Positions 24,521-30,911 of a stretch of 33,685 nucleotides of DNA are shown piece by piece. Positions within the stretch are counted from its first letter, which is position 1. Each line of letters begins with the position of its first letter. The stretch lies in assembly GCA_016297645.1 (NCBI GenBank), contig JAEDGF010000018.1, positions 1 through 33,685 on the forward strand, given 5' to 3'. The stretch comes from Clostridiaceae bacterium (GTDB lineage Bacteria; Bacillota; Clostridia; Oscillospirales; Acutalibacteraceae). A program made the position numbers and the translations under genes. A model generated the notes under the pieces. That model was not told the DNA's origin, ran no database searches, and saw only the letters and a list, made by a program, of their open reading frames with translations.

Positions 24521-25522
24521 ATGAAAAAATCTTTTAAAATAACCGCGGTGCTGCTTGCGCTCTGCGCTCTGCTTGTGTGCCTTGCGTCCTGCGGTGGGCA
24601 GGATAAACCGTCCGGGAATGACGAAAAAAAGCCCGAGATAATCTGTACCGCTTTTGCGCCGTACGACTGGGTGCGCACCGTCCTCGGCGAGAGAAGTGAA
24701 AACTACACGTTGAGAATGCTCTCCGGCAATGGCGCGGATATGCACTCGTATCAGCCGACTGCCGAGGATATGAAAAGCATAGGCGACGCGGCAATGTTCA
24801 TCTACATCGGCGGCGAGAGCGAAAAATGGGTGGCTGATGTGCAAAAGAATGTCGGGACAGAAAAGACAGTGTTTGTAAATCTTACCGAGGCACTCGGCTC
24901 CGCCGTACTCGAAGAAGAAACCGCGCTCGAAGGCAGCGCCGACGAGCATGAACACGAGCATGACGGCGCTGACGATAACGAATACGACGAGCACATATGG
25001 CTCTCCGTAAAAAATGCGGAGAAGCTCACGGTGTATATCGCCGCAGAGCTTGCAAAGCTCGACCCTGACGGCAAGAGCGTTTACGACGCAAACGCAAAAG
25101 AGTATCTCTTAAAGCTTGCGGCGCTTGACGCGGAGTACAAAAAAGCTGTACGGAATGCTTCGCGCAGCACCGTTATCTTTGCTGACAGATTCCCGTTTTT
25201 GTACCTGATGAAGGATTACGGAATAAACTACTGCGCCGCCTTTGCCGGATGCTCGGCAGAGAGCGAAGCGAGCTTCAAAACGATATCGGCGCTGAGCCGT
25301 GCGGCGGACGAAGCGAAAACCGATACGATAATTATTACCGAAACTTCCGACGGCGCGGTTGCGGACGCGGTCATTTCCGGCATGACGAACAAGGGCTGCA
25401 AAAAAGCGGTGATGAACTCCATGCAGTCCGTAAAAACGGCGGAAGCGGCAAGTGAAACATACATAGGAATTATGACAAATAACCTTGCGTCACTCAAACA
25501 GGCGCTCGGTGCGGAGGGCTGA
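24521..25522 (+). CDS. znuA: Zinc ABC transporter substrate-binding lipoprotein (ZnuA/AdcA-like)
   Basis: The 333-aa lipoprotein has lipobox CLASC (Cys at residue 24). It is a cluster A-I metal-binding protein: ADMHSYQPT carries the first His ligand (about 75), a His/Asp-rich loop follows (141-158, DEHEHEHDG...), then DEHIWLS with the second His. The third usual His, in SHAAFGYL-type motifs, is replaced by Asp-Arg (FADRFPFLYLMKDYG), a variant I associate with clostridial members. It captures zinc outside the cell for ZnuBC. Start chosen at 24521 after AGAGGAG; an upstream in-frame ATG at 24479 would spoil the signal peptide. The znuC ATG follows the stop by 1 base. Confidence 0.9.
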   Translation: MKKSFKITAVLLALCALLVCLASCGGQDKPSGNDEKKPEIICTAFAPYDWVRTVLGERSENYTLRMLSGNGADMHSYQPTAEDMKSIGDAAMFIYIGGESEKWVADVQKNVGTEKTVFVNLTEALGSAVLEEETALEGSADEHEHEHDGADDNEYDEHIWLSVKNAEKLTVYIAAELAKLDPDGKSVYDANAKEYLLKLAALDAEYKKAVRNASRSTVIFADRFPFLYLMKDYGINYCAAFAGCSAESEASFKTISALSRAADEAKTDTIIITETSDGAVADAVISGMTNKGCKKAVMNSMQSVKTAEAASETYIGIMTNNLASLKQALGAEG

Positions 25523-25523
25523 C

Positions 25524-26234
25524 ATGGCTCAGATAATATGTAAAAATGCGTCGCTCGGCTACGACGGCAGAGCGATAACGCACGGACTGAATTTTGAGGT
25601 GAACGCGGGCGATTATCTCTGCATAGTCGGGGAAAACGGCGCGGGAAAATCCACTCTTATAAAGACGATACTCGGACTTAATCCGCCGCTCGGCGGAGAG
25701 ATAAAATTTTCGGACGGGCTTAAACAGAACGAGATAGGCTACCTGCCGCAGCAGACACCCGTTCAGCGCGATTTCCCGGCATCCGTTAAAGAGATAGTCC
25801 TCTCAGGCTGCCTCGGCAAATCGGGCTTCCGTCCGTTTTATTCCGCCGAGCAGAAAAAAGCGGCGGCGGAAAATATGGAGAAAATGGGTATCACCGAGCT
25901 GTCGGGATGCTGTTACAGAGAGCTTTCGGGTGGTCAGCAGCAGAGGGTACTCCTTGCGCGCGCACTGTGCGCAACGACAAAGCTGCTCCTTCTTGACGAG
26001 CCTGTCGCCGGGCTTGACCCGAAGGTCACGCGCGAGATGTACGAGCTTATAGCTTCGCTCAACCGCGAGGGGATAACGGTGATAATGGTGTCGCACGACA
26101 TTGCGTCCGCCGTTAAATACGCTTCGCACATTCTGCATCTCGGCGAAGTGCCGAAGTTCTTCGGTACAAAAGAAAATTATCTGAAAACCGATGTGGGACG
26201 GGCTTTTGTAAACGAGGAGGCAAGCGGAAAATGA
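25524..26234 (+). CDS. znuC: Zinc ABC transporter ATP-binding protein
   Basis: The 236-aa ABC ATPase has Walker A GENGAGKST, a metal-transporter-type stretch EIGYLPQQTPVQRDFPASVKE, signature LSGGQQQRVLLARAL, Walker B LLLLDEPVAGLDP and the switch His in MVSHDI. It powers zinc import through ZnuB. Start chosen at 25524, 8 bases after GGAGGG and 1 base after the znuA stop. It overlaps znuB by 4 bases (ATGA). Confidence 0.92.
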   Translation: MAQIICKNASLGYDGRAITHGLNFEVNAGDYLCIVGENGAGKSTLIKTILGLNPPLGGEIKFSDGLKQNEIGYLPQQTPVQRDFPASVKEIVLSGCLGKSGFRPFYSAEQKKAAAENMEKMGITELSGCCYRELSGGQQQRVLLARALCATTKLLLLDEPVAGLDPKVTREMYELIASLNREGITVIMVSHDIASAVKYASHILHLGEVPKFFGTKENYLKTDVGRAFVNEEASGK

Positions 26235-27061
26235 GTGAATTCCTGGCATATTTTCAGTACCCGTTTGTTCAGAGAGCGATGATAGTAGGCGTGCTTATAG
26301 CCCTTTGCTCCTCGCTTTTGGGCGTAACGCTCGTTCTCAAACGCTTTTCGTTTATAGGCGACGGACTCTCCCATGTTGCGTTCGGCGCAATGGCGGTCGC
26401 AGGCGTTTTGGGACTTACGAACACGATGGTAGTCGTGCTGCCCGTTACCGTCCTGTGCGCTGTTTTGCTGCTGCGGGTCGGCGGCAGAGCGCAGATAAAA
26501 GGGGACGCGTCCCTTGCAATGCTGTCGGTAGGCGCGCTCGGGGTCGGGTATCTCCTGATGAACCTGTTTTCATCTTCGGGAAATGTGAGCGGCGATGTCT
26601 GTACCACGCTTTTCGGGTCGACATCTATTCTCACACTGTCCGATTTCGATGTGTGGCTGTGCGTGATACTGTCGTTTGTCGTTATCGGCGTTTTCGTGCT
26701 GTTCTACAATAAAATATTTGCGGTCACCTTTGACGAAAACTTCGCGCAGGCGACAGGAATACGCGCGAATGCGTACAACCTGATGATAGCCGTCATAACT
26801 GCGGTGATAATCGTGCTTGCGATGAACCTTGTGGGGTCGCTTCTTATTTCGGCGCTTGTTATTTTTCCGGCGCTGTCCGCAATGAGGGTGTTCAGGAGCT
26901 TCCGGTCGGTGGTCGTTTGCTCGGCTGTGCTGTCGGTGCTGTGCGCCCTTTCGGGACTTGTGCTGTCGGTCGTCTTTTCGACCCCTGTCGGTTCTACGGT
27001 CGTTGCCGCCGATATAATCGTATTTGCTGTTTTCTCGCTTTTGGGAAAGCTGAAAAAATAA
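26231..27061 (+). CDS. znuB: Zinc ABC transporter permease
   Basis: The 276-aa ABC-3 family membrane protein has 8-9 hydrophobic segments. Signatures are LGVTLVLKRFSFIGDGLSHVAFGAMA near the N-terminus and the coupling segment FAQATGIRANAYNLM, followed by LVGSLLISALVIFPALSAM. These are typical of ZnuB/MntB-type permeases. It forms the zinc pore with ZnuC and overlaps znuC by 4 bases. Confidence 0.92.
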   Translation: MSEFLAYFQYPFVQRAMIVGVLIALCSSLLGVTLVLKRFSFIGDGLSHVAFGAMAVAGVLGLTNTMVVVLPVTVLCAVLLLRVGGRAQIKGDASLAMLSVGALGVGYLLMNLFSSSGNVSGDVCTTLFGSTSILTLSDFDVWLCVILSFVVIGVFVLFYNKIFAVTFDENFAQATGIRANAYNLMIAVITAVIIVLAMNLVGSLLISALVIFPALSAMRVFRSFRSVVVCSAVLSVLCALSGLVLSVVFSTPVGSTVVAADIIVFAVFSLLGKLKK

Positions 27062-27089
27062 AAAACAAAAAATGAGAGGAAAAAGAAAA

Positions 27090-27917
27090 ATGAGAAAAAC
27101 CGTTATTTGTATCCTGCTTGCGGCGCTTACCGTGCTTTCGCTTGCGTCCTGCGGCAAAAATGCCGATGAGCCTACCGCTCCCGGCGTACCGGACTCCTCC
27201 GAAACTGCTTCAAGCGGTGAAGTCGGTTCAAAAGGGGACGAAACCACCACCATTCCGGCAAACGCGCCCGAGCAGTCGGTGTCCGGAATAAAAGAAACCT
27301 TTAATCAGCTCGAATATGCCGCATATATCAATATTTTTTATGAAAAAAAAGGTAGCGATTATGTAAATAAGGTGTATAATAAAGAAGGAACCTTTGCCGT
27401 TTTACACGACGAGTACAACAAGACCGACCGCTATTATGTGTGGGGCTATGCCGACAAGACGCGCTGCTGCGACTGGCAGTGGGAGTTTGTCCCCGCTGAT
27501 GTGAACGCACTTCCGGCTCCCGGCTCGCTTGTAAAGCTCAAAGGCAAGCTCGTTCAAGACGAAAAATCCCTCGACGGCTACCGTTTTACCGATGTAACAC
27601 TCGAAACCGTCGAAAAGTTTACCCCCGCACAGGGGCTTGACCTCACCGTTCTGTCGCCCACGCTCGTGCGCGTGCAGGTCGCGAATATGCAGGGCAATGC
27701 CGAGGTGTTCAAGGGTGAGCAGGTTCGTATTTTCGGACGCGCTCTCAACGGCTCGTGCTTGCAGCACCCGTACTATGACGGCTCGTGGACTATGGACATG
27801 ATCCTCCCCGAGAACGAAAAAGCTCCCGCAACCGGGCAGTATCTTACCGTAAGCGGTGTCTTTACCGCCGAAAACGGCGGCTGCTACATAAAGGTAACGG
27901 ACTGCACGAAGTACTGA
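27090..27917 (+). CDS. Zinc-operon lipoprotein with OB-like segments and CC motif
   Basis: The 275-aa lipoprotein has lipobox SLASC (Cys 21) and a Ser/Thr/Glu-rich linker to about residue 65. Two beta-rich segments resemble OB folds: GSLVKLKGKL...GYRFTDVTLE and GQYLTVSGVF...GCYIKVTDC. A pair of Cys followed by Asp (CCDWQW, residues 126-128) precedes the first. The CC-Asp arrangement beside an OB-like fold recalls TIGR03943/YcgQ-type zinc-linked proteins, but this is a resemblance by eye. Extra Cys at GSCLQH and near the C-terminus could bind metal or form disulfides. It begins 28 bases after znuB with its own AGAGGA, so it is probably the fifth gene of the Zur operon. A zinc-trapping or transporter-accessory role is inference. 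Confidence 0.78.
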   Translation: MRKTVICILLAALTVLSLASCGKNADEPTAPGVPDSSETASSGEVGSKGDETTTIPANAPEQSVSGIKETFNQLEYAAYINIFYEKKGSDYVNKVYNKEGTFAVLHDEYNKTDRYYVWGYADKTRCCDWQWEFVPADVNALPAPGSLVKLKGKLVQDEKSLDGYRFTDVTLETVEKFTPAQGLDLTVLSPTLVRVQVANMQGNAEVFKGEQVRIFGRALNGSCLQHPYYDGSWTMDMILPENEKAPATGQYLTVSGVFTAENGGCYIKVTDCTKY

Positions 27918-27969
27918 TAAAAGGCGCGAATTCGATTTCGCTTTTAATAAACGATCAGGAGAAGAAAAG

Positions 27970-29118
27970 ATGAAAAAACTCGAAAAAACACTTGCCGTGT
28001 TCCTTGCGGTTTTGGTTTCTCTGTCCGCTTTGGGCATGACGGCATTTGCCGCCGACAGGAGCGAGCTTTGCTTCAATGACGACGGAAAATTCACCATCCT
28101 CAACATGTCCGATATCCACGCGAAATATCCTCTCGTGAAAATCACACGGGACTATATCCGCGACACGCTTAAAAAAGTGCAGCCCGATCTCGTTATCCTT
28201 TCGGGTGATAACATCTCCGGCAACGCCTGCAAAACAAAGGTTCTTACAAAAGCCGCGATAGACGAGTTTATGAGCGTTCTGGAAGATTTCGGCGCTCCCG
28301 TTGCAGTCGTTTTCGGAAATCATGATGACGAAAACAACGCTGCGGACAAGCTGACTCAGATAGGCTACTACAAAAACTACTCCTGCTTTATAGGTGAAGC
28401 GGGCGAACCCGAGCTGAGAGGTGCCGGAACATATAACCTGCCAATCCGCTCGTCGGACGGCTCCCGTTATGCCTTCAACCTTTGGCTTATCGACTCGGGA
28501 ACATACAATACCGAGAACAATCTCGGCGGGTATGACTGCGTTCGCAAGGAGCAGATCGAGTGGTACAAGCGTACCGCTGCCGCACTTGCTGCCGAAAACG
28601 GCGGCGAGGTCGTCCCGGCGATGAACTTCCAGCACATAGTCGTTCCCGAGATATTCGAAGCTGTTACGAAGGACGAAAACGGCAAGTGGGTGCTTCCCGA
28701 GGGCAGCGACGGCGAGATAAACGAAACTCCCTGCCCGCCGCACTACTCGAACGGTCAGTTTGACGCTTTCCTCGAAGTCGGCGATGTCATAGCTACATAT
28801 TCGGGTCATGACCATATCAACAGCTACCGCGTAAATTACAAGGATATTGATATTATAAACACTCCCGGTATGGGCTTCGGAACATACAACAACCACGAGG
28901 TAGGCTCGCGCGTTATTGTTCTCGACGAAAACGCACCCCGTGACTACGAAACATATTGCCTTTCGTACTTCGATGTGTATTCGGAAAACGATGCGTTCGC
29001 CGCCGCCCGTTACGAGCTTCACTCGCGCGAGTCGAGCGACAAAGTGAAGTTTACGGCGTTTTTCAAGCTCATCTTTGCATTTTTCTTTCAGCGCTTCGGC
29101 TTCTCCGGTGAGTGCTGA
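27970..29118 (+). CDS. Secreted calcineurin-like metallophosphoesterase
   Basis: The 382-aa protein has a signal peptide (cleavage near AFAAD) and a complete metallophosphoesterase motif set: NMSDIH (DxH), LSGDN (GD), FGNHDDE (GNHD), FQHIVVPE and YSGHDHINSY (GHxH). The family hydrolyses phosphomono- or diesters with two metals; this secreted type resembles purple-acid/Icc-like enzymes. The substrate cannot be read. The ribosome binding site is CAGGAG. It begins 52 bases after the zinc-operon lipoprotein, with a weak gcgaa/ttcgc hairpin between, so co-transcription is possible but unproven. The last 32 residues are a Phe-rich helix (FTAFFKLIFAFFFQRFGF) ending SGEC, one of the four shared tails in the window. 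Confidence 0.88.
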   Translation: MKKLEKTLAVFLAVLVSLSALGMTAFAADRSELCFNDDGKFTILNMSDIHAKYPLVKITRDYIRDTLKKVQPDLVILSGDNISGNACKTKVLTKAAIDEFMSVLEDFGAPVAVVFGNHDDENNAADKLTQIGYYKNYSCFIGEAGEPELRGAGTYNLPIRSSDGSRYAFNLWLIDSGTYNTENNLGGYDCVRKEQIEWYKRTAAALAAENGGEVVPAMNFQHIVVPEIFEAVTKDENGKWVLPEGSDGEINETPCPPHYSNGQFDAFLEVGDVIATYSGHDHINSYRVNYKDIDIINTPGMGFGTYNNHEVGSRVIVLDENAPRDYETYCLSYFDVYSENDAFAAARYELHSRESSDKVKFTAFFKLIFAFFFQRFGFSGEC

Positions 29119-29194
29119 ACCGCGAAAAACGGCGTTATAAAGGCACGGTTTTTTCCCGGGCGCATTTATAATGTATAAAAAACAGTATAATTCG

Positions 29195-29248
29195 GGGGTT
29201 GTTAAAGGCTCGTTTTCGGTGCGCCTTTTGCAGCCCCTTAAAAGGAAG
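29195..29248 (+). promoter_or_regulatory. Structured mcsA leader with mutually exclusive hairpins over the ribosome binding site
   Basis: Structure A pairs ggggttg (29195-29201) with cagcccc (29231-29237), and inside it aaaggc (29204-29209) with gccttt (29223-29228); this leaves the ribosome binding site free. Structure B pairs cctttt (29224-29229) with aaaagg (29240-29245), which covers the ribosome binding site AAGGAAG (29242-29248). They share bases and cannot coexist. Two TATAAT-like boxes lie upstream (29167-29172, 29186-29191) with poor -35 boxes. No CtsR direct repeat (GGTCAAA-type) is present. Confidence 0.45.
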
Positions 29249-29256
29249 TTGATAGT

Positions 29257-29745
29257 ATGCTGTGTCAGAACTGTCAGATGAAGGATGCGTCAGTGCATCT
29301 CAAACAGATAATTAACGGCGAGGCGATAGAACTGCATCTGTGTACCGACTGCGCCGCAGCCATGGGATATTCCGATATGTTCGGGATTTTTCAGGCGCCC
29401 TTCGGCAGGTTCTTTGCCGCCGGAAACGCTCCCGGAGCGTCCGAAACGCGCTGCCCGACCTGCGGCTTTACATTTTCGGATATATCGCACAGCGGCCGTC
29501 CCGGCTGTCCCGATTGCTACCGTGTATTTGCCGACAAGCTCATGCCCTCGGTGCGTAAAATTCACGGCAGAGCGGTGCATACCGGTAAAATTCCCGAGTC
29601 GGCGGGCAAGGCTGCGCAGAACGAACGCCGGCTGCGTGAGCTTAAAGCTCAGATGGACGCTGCGGTTGCCGCTCAGGATTTTGAACGCGCCGCGTTTCTG
29701 CGCGACAGTATAAAAGAAATTACGGATAAGGAGGGTAACGGCTGA
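29257..29745 (+). CDS. mcsA: McsA-like activator with UVR motif
   Basis: The 162-aa product has four CxxC zinc-finger half-sites (CQNC near residue 3, CTDC near 29, CPTC near 66, CPDC near 83). A C-terminal UVR helix follows (LRELKAQMDAAVAAQDFERAAFLRDSIKEI). This is the McsA layout. In Bacilli McsA binds zinc and activates the protein-arginine kinase McsB. The ribosome binding site AAGGAAG lies 8 bases before the ATG and inside alternative RNA hairpins. The gene is directly followed by mcsB with a 1-base overlap. A ctsR gene, which usually comes first in this operon, is absent. Confidence 0.9.
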   Translation: MLCQNCQMKDASVHLKQIINGEAIELHLCTDCAAAMGYSDMFGIFQAPFGRFFAAGNAPGASETRCPTCGFTFSDISHSGRPGCPDCYRVFADKLMPSVRKIHGRAVHTGKIPESAGKAAQNERRLRELKAQMDAAVAAQDFERAAFLRDSIKEITDKEGNG

Positions 29746-30758
29746 TGTATCTTCTTAATTTTATGCCGGAATATCACGGCGATGTAATTATTTCATCCTC
29801 CGTTCGCCTTTCGCGAAATATCGACAAGCTGCCCTTCCCCGTAAGGCTGAGCGTTGCCGAGCGCGACAAGCTGAACAGGGCTGTTTACTCCGTCCTTGCC
29901 GACGCCGGGCTTCCCGTAAAAGCCACCGACATGAGTAAGCTCTACCCCTACGAAGCGGTAGCCCTTGCCGAGAGGGGAGTGATAAGCCCCGAGTTTGCCT
30001 CGTCCTCCGGCGGCAGGATGCTTATCTCGTCGGCTGACGAAAGCGTCGGAATAATGCTCAACGAGGACGATCACATAAAAATAACGGCGTTCGAATCCGG
30101 CTTGCAGCCCGAAAAGGCTTATGCAAATGCCGAAAAATACGAAAAGACGCTCGACGGCAAGCTCCGTTTCGCGTTTGACCCCGAACTGGGCTTTCTCACT
30201 CAGAATCCCAAAAACCTCGGCACCGGACTGAAAGTGACAGCCGTGCTGCACCTTCCGGCGCTCTCGGGCAGCGGCAGAATAAGCTCGCTTATTTCCACCG
30301 TTTCAAAGCTCGGGATGAGCTTTCGCGGCGCGTTCGGCGACAGTCTGTCGGTGTGCGGTGATATGTACCGCATTTCAAACTGCGTCACACTCGGCATAGA
30401 CGAGAAAACCGCCGTATCGAATCTTAAATCAATGGCTCTGCAAATCGCGACAAAGGAGCATTCCTGCGCGGAGGAAATGATAAAGGACATAAGCGTCCGC
30501 GACCGTATAAACCGCGCAATGGGTCTTTTGTCCACGGCTGTGCTTGTCGATAATGACGAAATGCCCGAAATGCTTTCGCTGCTGCGCCTCGGCGCTGTTT
30601 ACGGGCTGTGTAATGCCGATGTTTCCGTAATAAACGAGCTTATGTACACCTTGCAGCCCGCAAATCTCAACTGTCTTGCCGGCGGCAGACTCTCTGTCAG
30701 AGAACAGGATGAACTGAGAGCGAAAATAATACGAAAGAAGCTGTTTCCGGCAGAGTAA
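29745..30758 (+). CDS. mcsB: Divergent McsB-like guanido kinase
   Basis: The 337-aa product aligns along the length of B. subtilis McsB. Conserved landmarks are RLSRN (21-25), MLNEDDHIKI (about 104-113), FLTQNPKNLGTGLK (150-163), LHLPAL, FRGAFGD and ISNCVTLG. McsB marks proteins with phosphoarginine for ClpCP degradation. By my recalled alignment several functional positions differ here. Cys167 of SCPTN is Asn154, the second Glu of NEEDH is Asp108, Glu212 is Asp199, the Arg of SSRIR is Ser19, and the Arg after GTGL is Lys163. The RDxxRA motif is also altered (QDELRA). Activity may be changed or lost, though the shared context with mcsA and clpC argues for a retained role. It overlaps mcsA by 1 base. 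Confidence 0.85.
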   Translation: MYLLNFMPEYHGDVIISSSVRLSRNIDKLPFPVRLSVAERDKLNRAVYSVLADAGLPVKATDMSKLYPYEAVALAERGVISPEFASSSGGRMLISSADESVGIMLNEDDHIKITAFESGLQPEKAYANAEKYEKTLDGKLRFAFDPELGFLTQNPKNLGTGLKVTAVLHLPALSGSGRISSLISTVSKLGMSFRGAFGDSLSVCGDMYRISNCVTLGIDEKTAVSNLKSMALQIATKEHSCAEEMIKDISVRDRINRAMGLLSTAVLVDNDEMPEMLSLLRLGAVYGLCNADVSVINELMYTLQPANLNCLAGGRLSVREQDELRAKIIRKKLFPAE

Positions 30759-30822
30759 AAAGGCGTTTCCCGATACGGACAAAAAACGCCCGAAAAACTT
30801 TTACTCGCGGAATAGAAAAATC

Positions 30823-30869
30823 AAAACGGCAGTATAATAAAACGACGGGAAACCGCCGTTTTATTTTTT
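30823..30869 (+). terminator. Terminator-like hairpin between mcsB and clpC
   Basis: Stem aaaacggc (30823-30830) with gccgtttt (30855-30862) is followed by ATTTTTT. It lies 65 bases past the mcsB stop and about 50 bases before the clpC start, so clpC may need its own promoter or anti-termination. A TATAAT lies in the loop (30833-30838) but lacks a good -35. Confidence 0.68.
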
Positions 30870-30911
30870 GACCGCGAACGCCGTTTCCATCGGTATTTGC
30901 ACGGAGGTTTT

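Noticed and set aside
27955..29022. A 355-codon leftward open frame opposite the metallophosphoesterase
   Set aside because: The sense strand carries all metallophosphoesterase motifs and a signal peptide. The antisense frame shows no family features.
29119..29256. CtsR operator upstream of mcsA
   Set aside because: I looked for the GGTCAAA direct-repeat pattern and found none, nor a ctsR gene in the window.
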